Below, in pieces: positions 1 to 8,952 of a DNA stretch of 64,000 nt (the stretch's first letter is position 1; the number at the start of each line of letters is the position of its first letter). The stretch is from positions 219,841,679 through 219,905,678 of the forward strand of contig CM055265.1 in the NCBI GenBank assembly GCA_029237695.1, read 5' to 3'. Source of the stretch: Conchocele bisecta. Its lineage: Eukaryota > Mollusca > Bivalvia > Lucinida > Thyasiridae. The notes below the pieces were generated by a model. It was not told the DNA's origin. It searched no databases and was given only the letters and a program-made list of their open reading frames with translations. A program made the position numbers and the translations under genes.

Positions 1-148
1 GAACAACCTCGCCAAACTCTCGGCATTGGATGATCATATCGCACTAGAAAAAAAGAAATATGGAAGACGCCCATGATAACGAAGATAAGCGGCGGATCAC
101 TGAACGCCTACACTGAACGCCCCCCGCACCAGCGCCCTCTTTCAAGGA

Positions 149-349
149 TTGGGCCAAAATGCAGCTGAAAGCGCTCGCCTAACCAAATTAGCCGAAAACG
201 TGGCTGCCGCACTGCGTGGGATGATATTCGGGCTCGTCTCCTTCTTGCTATCCGTGTTGTCAAAAACGGCCGGATGGCTTGCCGAGAATGTTTGGGCCAT
301 GGTCCTCGCGGTCACTGGCCTCCTACTGTTCGCCGTGAGTGTGGCTTAG
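149..349 (+). CDS. small two-helix membrane protein of virus-like cassette copy 1
   Basis: The reading frame has two hydrophobic segments, at about residues 25-40 and 50-65, and ends in VSVA at the stop. The open frame begins with TTG, and the first in-frame ATG is near base 221, so the true start is unclear and may lie before the window. It faces the minus-strand membrane gene at 312-581, with which it overlaps tail to tail. The family is not recognised. Placement in a virus-like cassette is inferred from the neighbouring genes. Confidence 0.35.
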   Translation: MGQNAAESARLTKLAENVAAALRGMIFGLVSFLLSVLSKTAGWLAENVWAMVLAVTGLLLFAVSVA

Positions 350-581
350 GTAAAAGCCAAAGCGTGATTAGCCCGATGGCCACGAGGGCGACGATGGGCC
401 CCCTTTTGTTGGCCTCGTGGTCCGACGCTGATGTAGTCCCGACTCCTGTTGCACCAAGAGCGGCGACTCCTGTTGCACCCAGTGCGCCGTCCTCATGCGC
501 TTGCGGTTGGTGTGACTTTACGAAATCGGCGTCGGTTCTAGTTGTCATTCCCGCGGCAGGCGGGATGATAGCCGTGTTCAT
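312..581 (-). CDS. single-pass membrane protein of virus-like cassette copy 1
   Basis: An 89-residue frame with an ATG start. The N-terminal half is polar and Ala/Gly/Thr-rich, with a repeated ALGATGV unit. One transmembrane helix lies at about residues 61-77 (GPIVALVAIGLITLWLL), followed by a basic tail. It lies 45 bp downstream of the minus-strand gene at 627-1675 and is probably co-transcribed with it. The function is unknown; a small virion or membrane protein is a guess. The base composition is GC-rich like the rest of this cassette and unlike the AT-rich Polinton. Confidence 0.4.
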   Translation of the reverse strand: MNTAIIPPAAGMTTRTDADFVKSHQPQAHEDGALGATGVAALGATGVGTTSASDHEANKRGPIVALVAIGLITLWLLPKPHSRRTVGGQ

Positions 582-626
582 GTTCCCGTTACGACCGAGC
601 TTTTGCTGGATGGTTGCAATGACAAT

Positions 627-1675
627 CTAATTATTGAAGCCGTCGACCCGGTCGACGCGTAGCATCATGTTGCTCGGTGCCATATACTGGCCGATTCCAA
701 ATACATAGTCCACTGGGGTGCCAGCATACTGTAAAATGGCTGAATACTGCTTGATCGCCGCCGGGAGGTCTACCGGAGATGAGATGGCGTCCTCGACATT
801 TGTCATGAACTGTTTCTGGCCATCGAACGATGTTCCCGTTCCCAATATAGTGATGCGCGCGTGTGCCTGTGCGCCAAGGATATCCCAAACGTATGTGACA
901 ATGGAGTCGTGAGGCGAGGAACACCGGCCTGCGTGAACCCTAGACCCTTGTCTAACACACATGTGCCCCAAGCGTCACCAGCAGCTTGCTGAATATAATC
1001 AACGTGGGCTTGTTTGAAAGTAAGCCAATTGCAGGATGAGATACCACAGTGCCGGCAGCCAGACACTTCCGGTCCGAAGGTCATCGTTGCAGGGTCCACA
1101 TTACTGGCATTCCGACTCGTCGCCGGAGTTATCTTGCCTAAAATCCGTCTGCGTTGAAGCCCTTTGGCCCCGAATGAGAAACATCCCCAATGCCAGTGCT
1201 GCTCGGAAATACTTTCTGTCGCCAGTCCGTATCCTTAGAGACTCCAAATTCGCCACAAAATATTGGTCACAGGCGTCGTCTTTCGGTTGAGCGGTCTTTA
1301 GTTCTTGAAGAATCCGCGTAGACGTGTAGTACACATGAAAGTTGAAATCCTTCGCGGCAAGATGGTCAACTCCACGCCTACCCGTGGAGCGCCACACGGC
1401 GAAGTTCAACTGGTTATGCCGAAACTGCAGTGGTGTCGTGTTCTACCTATTCACGACCTCGTTGGCCTGTATTTTGAGGCTATATTTTTCAAGCACGTTT
1501 GGGCAGTTGGTCTGAAAGCCTGTTCCTGTTGATCCAGCTGTTCCTTTTGTCCCAACTGTGGAGCTGCGAACTTGGATGGTGGGGTGTACCAGTTGGGGGC
1601 GCCCGCCTTGGCGGTGTAGGCTCCGCCGGGCTGGAACTTCGCATCAGAATTGAAGCTAAACGCCTTGGTATCCAT
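627..1675 (-). pseudogene. frameshifted gene of virus-like cassette, possible capsid-type protein
   Basis: Consecutive minus-strand frames form one broken gene. The N-terminal part is at 1675-1451 (starts MDTKAFSFNSD), the middle at 1409-1101 (contains FNFHVYYTSTRIL and RKYFRAALALGMFLIRGQ), the next part at 1099-803 (CRHCGISSCNW, AWGTCVLDKGLGFTQAGV), and the C-terminal part at about 920-627 (TNVEDAISSPVDLPAAI, VDYVFGIGQYMAPSNMM). Frame changes fall near 1520, 1100 and 910, and an in-frame stop lies near 1450. I have the impression that similar proteins occur in many aquatic invertebrate genomes, but I cannot name the family or show that it is a capsid protein. A polyadenylation-like AATAAA on the plus strand at about 1689 belongs to other transcripts. 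Confidence 0.45.
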
Positions 1676-1714
1676 GATCTCATAGAGTAATAAAGATATC
1701 TTTTATTATCATGT

Positions 1715-1909
1715 TTGCTACGCTTACCCAAGTCAGAACCTGACACTGATCGGGGTAGGACAGAAATATGGCGAGCATGCGGAGCAGTTATCAGGTTTAC
1801 ATTATTCGACGACACACCAATTAAATTTCTCGCCGGGAGTGTTATTAACTTCGTGACAAAAATCGCCGACCCATCGAGCTCCTCCAACGTGGTGACACTG
1901 TATCCTTAG
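1715..1909 (+). pseudogene. remnant of jelly-roll-like protein (copy 1)
   Basis: The translated segment TLFDDTPIKFLAGSVINFV and the following Ser-rich stretch match the protein at 5575-5975 almost residue for residue. The 5' part is scrambled and the C-terminus is broken after SSSSNVV. The coiled-coil gene that follows the intact copy (5979-6472) is missing here. Similarity to copy 2 resumes at about 1945. This shows that 1-2700 and 5004-6530 plus 25169 onward are paralogous copies of one cassette. Confidence 0.6.
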
Positions 1910-2061
1910 AGACTCCTAGAGTTAAAGGGAGCGAGCCGGTCCAAGGTACATCCGCAGGTTTTGAGAGATGACAACGTAAAATAAACTCATCATGGAGGGG
2001 CGGGCCGACGTCAGAAGGACTCTCCTCATCCGCCTCGGGACGTGATATGCTTGTTCGCCTG

Positions 2062-2455
<394 letters not shown>

Positions 2456-2612
2456 GGCACAGCAGCGGCAGCGGCAGCGCAGCGGCGGCGGCGGCGGTAG
2501 CGGCAGCGGCAGCGGCAGCGGCAGCGGCAGCGGTAGCGGCGCGGCGGCGGTAGCGGCGGCGGCGGCTGCGGCGGCGGCGGCGGCGGCGGCGGGGCGGCGG
2601 CGGCAGCAGGAT
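2456..2612. repeat. GGC/GCAGCG-rich low-complexity tract
   Basis: Degenerate (GGC)n, (GGCAGC)n and (GGCGGT)n, directly continuous with the CAG expansion. It ends at about 2612, where similarity to copy 2 resumes (CGCCTCCTTACGAAGC in 2669-2684 against 25261-25275). The tract is GC-saturated and probably a difficult assembly region. Confidence 0.9.
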
Positions 2613-3089
2613 GTCCCGCCGCCTAACTGTCAGAGCGCCAGATCCTTCAGATATCCGTCCACGCCTCCTTACGAAGCGTAAAAACTTTCTAGCGCGGTGA
2701 AACTCGCAAGTCCATTCGCCCCCTGCTATACATTCTCTACTTTACATTGGTTACCGTCAATAAAAACTAGAGCACGTGCATGTACAAATAAACGATTCTT
2801 TGTGAAAGTTATCAATTATAGATATACGTATAGGCAATTATAACTTATGTAAATAAAAGTGATAGTTTCAATTTTACAGCAACCAAATATATATAGCATA
2901 TACTGGTACCTAGAGTGTCTCTATTCATAAAAAGTAAAAGGCTTCAATATAAATGGTAAGGTTGTTTCCGCCGAATTCTAAATGTCAGCCACACTTTGCA
3001 CGTGAAACTGGATTACGGACAGGTAATTGTTAACACCGTCAGGTGTGTAGCTACACACAAAATGGTGTATGGCAAATGTGCTAATTGGT

Positions 3090-3600
3090 GGAGGGGTCGT
3101 TCCTATGATGGCTCATTAGGGAAATTTCGTTTCTTCATTCCTTCGCCGCGAAGGTTAAGGATTCTAGACTTCGTTACATCGATGCGAAGAAACCGCCTTT
3201 GTTAGAGCGCCACGAACGAACGAAGTTTAAGAACCTTAACGAAAGAACGAAAATTCTCAGCGTTGTAACGAAGTTTAGGGTCCTTGAACTTCGTTACTTG
3301 TCGGCGTTGTAACGAAAATTAGTTAATTATCGTTTCTTCACGACGTTGTAAGGAAGATTGAGAACTTTACTATTAGTTACATTAATTACTTCGCGAAGGA
3401 ACGACGAACCGAAGTTTGGATCGCGAAGGAACGAAGATTTAGAGGCGCTAATTAGTGTGAATATTTTAGTTGTTTTTCGTTTCTTCGACTTCGTGGCATG
3501 GAAGGCGACGGGACGGAACGCTAATTAGCGTTCCTTCGCGGGGATGTAACGATGTTTAGTATCATTAATCTTCATTCTCACGGCCAAGTAACGAACATAT
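3090..3600. repeat. AACGAAG / CTTCGTT hairpin-rich block
   Basis: The heptamer AACGAAG and its complement recur many times in both orientations, with spacer motifs such as GCGTTGTAACGAA. A perfect 20-bp palindrome GGAACGCTAATTAGCGTTCC lies at about 3515-3534. It looks like a decayed cluster of short inverted repeats. The family is unknown. Confidence 0.55.
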
Positions 3601-4764
3601 CCACAACGAGCCACCATACCTTACGGTGGCATACATCTTGTACGCCAGTTTGTAAAACGCACTGAAATTTTCCTTCCGCAACTACGGTGTTCTGTTAATG
3701 CCATCGTAATATCGCAAACCACGATAGCACGATACCGAGGTCGTAGCTAGCCAATTTAATTCTGCAGGCCCCGACTAATTTATACGAGTACCAACGGTGC
3801 CCGCCTCTACATCCACCCAACTCCAGACTTTTTTTTGGAAACTGTTTCGCAAATAGTGCATTCTGACATATTCTAAAACATGTTGTATGCTTAATTAAAT
3901 AACTTTTTCTGGCAACATACTACAATGTACGTACGGTCAATTAATGAAATACATAGTTAGGCGATGTAAATAAAAGTCATATGTTCTCATCGATAAAATA
4001 AACAACTTCCGGTGAAAATACGACTACTTCCGCTATTTATATTTATAACATCTATGTTCGGGAAAACAGCGCAAATAGGCTGCAAATACACATTCATTAC
4101 CGTATACAGTCTAACAAACTGCTAATTTCCATGGAGCGGTATATAATAAATAGAATATTCATATTTTTGCCTCATTCATGTCATATTCGTTTCAAAAATA
4201 TGAATATCCTCTATATAGCGGGTATCATCCGAAATCGGTACAGGAAAACATTTACGACATTGAATGACCGTCACATGCACGTGTGTACACGCAGGAATTT
4301 ACATCATGGGGTGGAGTGCTTTATCGACGACGCAAAGGGCCGGAGTTGGCAACTTGCTAAAACAAAAATTACACTATTCACGGAGGAACTTGGCGGATTA
4401 AGGGTGATGCGCACACACCCATCGCACCCTCACCACACCCCCCCCCCCCCCCCTTCAGTGCGTACAGGCGTGCGGTCGGTCATATGAAAATACCGTAGAT
4501 TCTCATCTCAGTACATGTACGTTGCGAGTAACGTTCACCGGCGGTTATATTGTACACGGTGATTTCTAATTGTATCCTACTTGCATGACGTTGAAATGAC
4601 GTTGATACAATATAGTTAAAGGTGTCATATCTGTGTCAGTTTCAGTTGAATCGATCGGTTGCAGCAGGAAAATGCGTGCCTGTCATATTGCAAAATTACA
4701 GAAACCGGAACCAGAAAACTGGAATTTTAATGGTTTACTTGTCTGTTTACAGGTTAATGACAGC

Positions 4765-4910
4765 ACGTCATTAGTTAAAATGTCATTAAAACGTCATTAG
4801 TTAATGAGGACTTAATGATGTTTCACACAACCAGTTTGTAATGACTCATTAACTAATGGAAAGTTAATGTGTCATTAGGCTAATGATACATTAACTAATG
4901 GAACGTTCGT
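4765..4910. repeat. ATTAGTTAAT inverted-motif cluster
   Basis: CATTAGTTAATGA and its complement CATTAACTAATG recur about ten times in 145 bp, giving several nested short hairpins. It lies just upstream of cassette copy 2. The function is unknown. Confidence 0.5.
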
Positions 4911-5003
4911 ACAACCTGGTCCAGAAGCCGATCGATAACTGCTGCGAAACGTGACGCGTCGGCCTCAGAACGATCACGTTCGCGGTCGGCTGGCGAAACG
5001 TGA

Positions 5004-5528
5004 CATGAGGGTTTTGGCTACGAGAAGGACGGCCGCCCAGTAGGCGCAAAGCTGACACCCGGTCTTTGGAGTTCGAGAGCCCTCCAAGCTTTTGTCGCGT
5101 CGGAGCTTCATGGCCGAGCGAGCCTCACAATCTCGAAAGCCACCGGACTTGCGACCTTGACCATCGAGCCCGCAAACCGGGTAACGATCACCCCGCCGTT
5201 GGCCCTGCTTCTCGGTGTTACAACAACATACTCCAGCAACAACGGATGGTTTATCCCGGGCGAGCACGTCGGCGACGGCCCCATGGGCTTCGTCTTCACG
5301 AAAACGCTCAGGGTGCACGTGGATCAACTGGACGTGGACTCTCCTTGCGGTTGTGCACTCCAGCGACCGTTTCTATGGCGAGACCCTGACCTTAGACTCC
5401 CAACCCCCGAGATGAAACGTTTGGAATCTGGTCACATCCACGAATTGAATATCTCTATTCTCGATGATAAAGCGCAAGAATTAAAGAACGATTACCCGAT
5501 TTCAGCGGTTCTCGAAATAACAGAATAA
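5004..5528 (+). CDS. penton/minor-capsid-like protein of virus-like cassette copy 2
   Basis: The frame is open from the stop at 5001 to TAA at 5526. There is no clear ATG at its head, so the 5' end is probably truncated or frameshifted. The pattern is PPLALLLGV, a variable loop, then FVFTKTLRVHVDQLDVD and HIHELNISILDDKAQEL near the C-terminus. The order and spacing resemble the Polinton minor capsid at 21218-22116 (IYSDIVEYSIVG, then FDTIHINIRGDFGNPV). That suggests a vertex jelly-roll protein of the same broad DNA-virus lineage. This is inferred from visual pattern similarity and needs a profile or structure comparison. It is followed directly by the jelly-roll gene at 5575. Confidence 0.45.
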   Translation, partial: HEGFGYEKDGRPVGAKLTPGLWSSRALQAFVASELHGRASLTISKATGLATLTIEPANRVTITPPLALLLGVTTTYSSNNGWFIPGEHVGDGPMGFVFTKTLRVHVDQLDVDSPCGCALQRPFLWRDPDLRLPTPEMKRLESGHIHELNISILDDKAQELKNDYPISAVLEITE

Positions 5529-5574
5529 AGAGCAAGCGCAGAACAGGACATTCCCGTCGAGGACACAGACAGCA

Positions 5575-5975
5575 TTGATGGGGCAGTAATGAGAAGGATA
5601 TAGGGAAGGGTATCGCATGTCCGCACACATGCAGCGATTGCAAGCGTCATAACAGTTTGGACCGAGGAGCAGAGCGCACTGCGCATGGGGGGGGGGGATG
5701 TGGGGAAAAGCACGAATATTGATTTGTCAATGGCAATCTGCTCTGTCAACTTTAAGGAACATGCTACTACCGAAGTTCGAGTGAATCTCGTTCTGAACGG
5801 GGTAGAGCAGATGTCTGGCGTCACCAAGCATGTGGGACAGAGGTCATGGTTTACGATATTCGATGACACACCAATTAAAGTTTCCGCCGGGAGTGTTATT
5901 AACTTTGTTACAAAAATCGACGACCCATCGAGCTCCTCCACCGAGGTGGCACTGTTAATCGAGCTTGATTTATGA
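5575..5975 (+). CDS. jelly-roll/fibre-like surface protein of virus-like cassette copy 2
   Basis: The C-terminal 96 residues (from 5685) form an uninterrupted frame. It contains VNLVLNGVEQMSGVTKHVG, FTIFDDTPIKVSAGSVINFV and a closing ALLIELDL. This is an alternation of hydrophobic strands and loops, as in small trimeric jelly-roll knobs. The upstream part (SVITVWTEEQSALRMGGGD) is reached by a frame continuing back to about 5575, with a break near 5600-5640. A G9 run lies at about 5690. A partial second copy is at 1715-1909. The role as a virion surface protein is inferred. Confidence 0.45.
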
Positions 5976-5978
5976 TGT

Positions 5979-6472
5979 ATGCCGAAAAAAGATATCCTGA
6001 GCTACCATCCGGGGCGGCTGGTCCGACCTCTTTTAGGATGGCCAGGATTGTCGAGATACAACAGATTCTCCAGGATGAGGGAGAGACACGGACAGGTCAT
6101 GCAAAAAAAGATTAGGCGGGCAGTCAATGTCGTCAATGCCATGCTAGCCTCAGCTTCCGTTATGAGTGGGATGGGGAGTCTGTCTTTATTGTCAACAGTC
6201 GTTGCCGCGCCGATTGCGGTGGCCTTTAGTGCGGTCGCGGCAGGGGCAGCAGACTGGTGGCCCGCAAGCTCGAGGTCAAGAGTCGCCAGCACGACCGAAC
6301 AACAGTTCTTGCGAGGTCGAAGAAAATCGGTATCGACGTTATCGTGTCGAAAGCAATAGACGACAAAGATATATCAGATTGTGAGCTCAAACTTGCCGTC
6401 GAAGAGATGGCCAGGTACCAGGAGGTCCAAGTCCCATCCGGAAGTTTTGGGACCGCAGGATTTGTGAGATGA
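5979..6472 (+). pseudogene. frameshifted membrane/coiled-coil protein of virus-like cassette copy 2
   Basis: The first frame (5979 onward) has a basic N-terminus, then a hydrophobic glycine/serine-rich segment (SVMSGMGSLSLLSTVVAAPIA). It then changes frame at about 6255 into KLEVKSRQHDRTTVLA and ISDCELKLAVEEMARYQEV, a charged helical C-terminus. Together these look like one protein of about 160 residues with a membrane-active N-terminal half and a helical tail. I recall similar small proteins in other invertebrate genomes, but no function is known. Its stop lies about 60 bp before the Polinton insertion point. The gene is deleted from copy 1. Confidence 0.45.
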
Positions 6473-6524
6473 CGACGTAAAGAACCTCGACATGGAGGGG
6501 CTGGCCGACGGGAGAAGAACTCTC

Positions 6525-6530
6525 CTCGCC
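6525..6530. repeat. target site duplication, left (CTCGCC)
   Basis: Identical to 25169-25174. The homologous site in copy 1 (about 2024-2031, CTCATCCG) has a single copy of this position, supporting duplication on integration. Confidence 0.93.
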
Positions 6531-6720
6531 AGTAGTAATGGGTGCCACAATGGCGTGTTTTGCTTTTTTTTGCCACTATGGCGTGTTTTTTTTTAACATG
6601 CGTTTTTACATAGACAACCGGTGTAAGGGTAAAATTGTCTATGTAAAAAACGCATGTTAAAAAAACCACGCCATAGTGGTAAAAAAACAAAACACGCCAT
6701 AGGTGGCACCCCTTATTACT
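6531..6720. repeat. nested terminal palindrome, left end
   Basis: The outermost 18 bases pair with 6703-6720 (16 of 18 match). Inside this, GGCGTGTTTTG pairs with CAAAACACGCC, and a further arm of about 45 bp (GCCACTATGGCGTG, AACATGCG, ACATAGACAA) pairs with its complement around a short loop at about 6617-6634. The whole terminal 190 nt can fold on itself. Confidence 0.85.
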
Positions 6721-7023
6721 CCCATTATCAGGGGTGGTAACTTCTTGTATTACTCTATAGTGGTATAAAACCACGCCATAGTGGCACCCCTGAAGCATTT
6801 TGATGGAGATTCGTGAATTTTATCCGGTTGGTAACTTCTTGTATTCGTGAATTTTATCCGGGGATGGAAACTTCTTGTATCACGCTATAGTGGCACCCCC
6901 TGAACCATTTTGATGGAGATTCGTGAATTTTATCAGGGTGAAAACTTCTTGTATTACGCTATAGTGTCACCCCTGAACCAATAAGAGCAGTATGTAAGGT
7001 ATTCATTTCTTGAGAAAGTGTAT

Positions 7024-7039
7024 AACCCTGAAAAGGGCT
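7024..7039 (-). terminator. histone-type 3' stem-loop after gene 7056-7268
   Basis: On the minus strand this reads AGCCCT-TTTC-AGGGTT, a 6-bp stem (one G-T pair) with a 4-base loop, preceded by ACAAC. It lies 16 bases past the stop codon. The length, loop and position match histone mRNA 3' stem-loops. Confidence 0.7.
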
Positions 7040-7055
7040 GTTGTCTTTTAGTAAA

Positions 7056-7268
7056 CTATGTAGTGTTCAGTTTACTCCACATACAATCGACGACTATTTG
7101 ACAGGCCTCACAAATTTCGAGGTCTTTAAGGTCCTCTTCTTCAAAAAAGCCTTCGTCGAGCTCTGGACAATTGTGTTCTTCCCCTTGAGTGTCCAACACT
7201 GCATAACATTTTCTACACTCTATATAACAGTGTTCCCCACACATAGAGCATTCCCCGTTCTTCTGCAT
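7056..7268 (-). CDS. small Cys-rich acidic zinc-binding-type protein (left TIR gene)
   Basis: A 70-residue protein with CSMCGEHC and CRKC near the N-terminus and CEACQIVVDC near the C-terminus, separated by a very acidic stretch (DEGFFEEEDLKDLE). Paired CxxC motifs suggest a zinc ribbon or knuckle. It has its own CCAAT/TATA promoter block (7311-7400) and a histone-type stem-loop 16 bases after the stop. It lies in a block present only in the left terminal repeat. Function unknown; a regulatory protein expressed early in the cycle is plausible. Confidence 0.6.
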   Translation of the reverse strand: MQKNGECSMCGEHCYIECRKCYAVLDTQGEEHNCPELDEGFFEEEDLKDLEICEACQIVVDCMWSKLNTT

Positions 7269-7310
7269 TCTTATGTAGTTGGTTGAACAGTTTAATGACT
7301 AATGAAATAT

Positions 7311-7400
7311 AGCTGTATGTTTTTACTTTTATACACATCAGAAGGATTGACCTACTTTTGATAGTTTAGTCAATTTTCAGATTTTCGACCAATCAGAAAG
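7311..7400 (-). promoter_or_regulatory. P1-type promoter block (CCAAT + TATA) for gene 7056-7268
   Basis: On the minus strand the block runs from CCAAT (7389-7393) through ACTAAACTATCAAAAGTAGG to TATAAAAG (7326-7333). It is about 80 to 90% alike to the blocks at 9451-9520, 14937-15004 and 16066-16125. Confidence 0.75.
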
Positions 7401-7643
7401 CGCGTTGTATACGCGTTTTTTTGTGATATCCTAATGGATTGTACTGTTCCTGTATATAATTTTCAAATATTTTTGATAACTCCAATATTATCAAATACAT
7501 ATGAAAATTTCCTAAAATAATTTTCATCCACTTCTGACAACTCTAATATTGACACAAGTTGATGAAAATAAATATTGATTGTGAATCAATATTTTCAATT
7601 TATGGTGGGGAAAATTGAATACAAGATATGTAAAGTTTTTATA

Positions 7644-7682
7644 ATATTTTATTGAACAATAACATATTTACAACATGTATGT
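7644..7682 (-). terminator. shared AATAAA 3'-end module after gene 7690-8250
   Basis: On the minus strand this reads ACATGTTGTAAATATGTTAT then TGTTCAATAAAATATTATA, with AATAAA at 7648-7653. It is the same module as at 9568-9616, 14338-14386 and 24539-24577, and lies just after the TAG stop. Confidence 0.8.
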
Positions 7683-7689
7683 TTAACAT

Positions 7690-8250
7690 TCAAGAGGTAT
7701 GATCTATTTCTATTGGTTCAAAAATTGCCTTTGTCCCTGTAGCGTGATCACTGTCCCTGAAGCGTGAGCAATGGGAACATACACACATTGATTCAGTCTC
7801 ACTAATCTGTACTATATCCATTGGTTCAAAACTGTCTCTATGTCCAGGAAGCATGAGCAATGGGAGCGTTAGTCCAGACAATGTTTCAATCTTTACACTA
7901 TTCCATAAGTACGGTTTACAGCGGTTAAATAAGAAATTCACAATATTGTCATTTTCAACAACTTCGTTTCTCCATTGTTCAAATGTTATTTGTTCTACTT
8001 TATTCCTTGAATCTTTGGAGAACCCCGTTGTTGCTAATAAGGCTTCCTTGAACTCTTCAAACATCTCTATTTTCTCTAATTCATCCTTGATGATCTTGGG
8101 TGTAAGATATTGTTCAATTGATACTTTTAGTTTGAAAGCAAGTATCAATGCTTTCCTGTATGGTATGTGATTTAATAGATCTGTCAGAGGATTCATTGTT
8201 ACTGGTTTCCAGATTGCTATGTGATTTAATAGATCTGTCAGAGGATTCAT
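7690..8250 (-). CDS. Polinton hypothetical protein with duplicated N-terminus
   Basis: A 186-residue protein of unknown family. The first 11 residues (MNPLTDLLNHI) are repeated at residue 19, because a DNA segment of about 52 bp is tandemly duplicated (8167-8202 and 8219-8254), so either ATG could be the start. The middle is helical and charged (KIIKDELEKIEMFEEFKEAL). The C-terminal part has CVCSHC. It ends in the shared AATAAA module, inside the inner part of the left terminal repeat. Confidence 0.6.
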   Translation of the reverse strand: MNPLTDLLNHIAIWKPVTMNPLTDLLNHIPYRKALILAFKLKVSIEQYLTPKIIKDELEKIEMFEEFKEALLATTGFSKDSRNKVEQITFEQWRNEVVENDNIVNFLFNRCKPYLWNSVKIETLSGLTLPLLMLPGHRDSFEPMDIVQISETESMCVCSHCSRFRDSDHATGTKAIFEPIEIDHTS

Positions 8251-8325
8251 TGTTTCTTCAACTGTGTCTATTCATAGAATGATTCAGTTATATCCGTTCC
8301 TACTTTTATAGTCTTCAGTAACAAT

Positions 8326-8661
8326 CTACTTCCAGGATTGTTTGACTTGTTTCTTCAACTGTTCCAACCACGATTCATCGGGTCTAAAACGGAGTTTGTT
8401 TTTAATTTGTACCCACAGTCTGTATGCTTCCAATTTCTCTTGATCGTCCAATGTCATATCTTTGAGAATTGGATACCATTCTTCCATAATTTTATGGGGG
8501 TCTAATTTCTGTAGAGTGGTCAATATGAATAAATCTGTTTGTTCATCTTGATCTGTGAATAAGCACAGTTGATGTCGTCATTGACTTGGATGTTCAACCT
8601 GACATCCATAACAATTATCATTTACTTCTTTTTTAATTAATGATTGAAGTTGTTCAACCAT
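8326..8661 (-). pseudogene. Polinton conserved small protein (CxxC...HPSQ), internal stop
   Basis: The minus-strand frame starts at ATG 8661 (MVEQLQSLIKKEV), passes NCYGCQVEHPSQ, meets an in-frame TGA at 8578-8580, and continues in the same frame to TAG at 8326 (LDPHKIMEEWYPILKDM, EAYRLWVQIKNKLRF). The frame is open further upstream for about 30 codons. A CxxC followed by HPSQ and a downstream H and C is a pattern I associate with a small conserved Polinton gene. Its role is unknown. No nearby promoter block of either recurrent type was seen. Confidence 0.6.
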
Positions 8662-8916
8662 ACATCTTTTGAATGTGTCATGTATTGTCTTTCTTTGTCG
8701 GGGTATTTCTCGGGATTTCTTTATCAGACAAACATCGTTTGTAACCACAACTCATAATTATGCCCCATCATTTTTATTGTTTATTATCTAAAAGTACTGT
8801 ATAATATTTGTTGTTTCTACGACGAATACGTTGAAGATAATGGCTTATGACAAAATGTAAAACGTTTATATAGGTACAACTGATTATAAGTTTTTTCTAT
8901 TCTAAATATTTGTATT

Positions 8917-8932
8917 GGCCCTGAAAAGGGCC
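8917..8932 (-). terminator. histone-type 3' stem-loop after gene 8953-9370
   Basis: The minus strand reads GGCCCT-TTTC-AGGGCC with A-rich 5' flank ACAAAA. This is a perfect 6-bp stem and UUUC loop as in animal histone mRNAs. It lies 21 bases past the stop at 8953. Confidence 0.85.
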
Positions 8933-8952
8933 TTTTGTCCTGATCGTCTAAT

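Larger units (their letters stand above)
2700..4950. other. non-coding spacer between the two cassette copies
   Basis: No gene is supportable. The stretch holds AT-rich unique sequence, an AACGAAG/CTTCGTT-rich hairpin block at about 3090-3600, a poly-C run at about 4440-4454 and an ATTAGTTAAT-rich block at 4765-4910. Open frames at 2996-3205 and 4131-4487 have no recognisable domain and low-complexity ends. Confidence 0.6.
6531..7682 (+). repeat. Polinton left terminal inverted repeat, with extra block
   Basis: Bases 6531 to about 6900 and about 7440 to 7682 match the inverted right end (24540-25168). Between them lies about 540 bp present only on the left. It contains a duplicated piece of the repeat itself (6899-6980) and a complete small gene unit (7024-7420). 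Differences between the arms in shared parts are few, mostly in homopolymers. Confidence 0.9.

Noticed and set aside
4131..4487. 118-residue plus-strand frame
   Set aside because: No domain, ends in a poly-C run read as poly-Pro, and has no paralogue in the other cassette copy.
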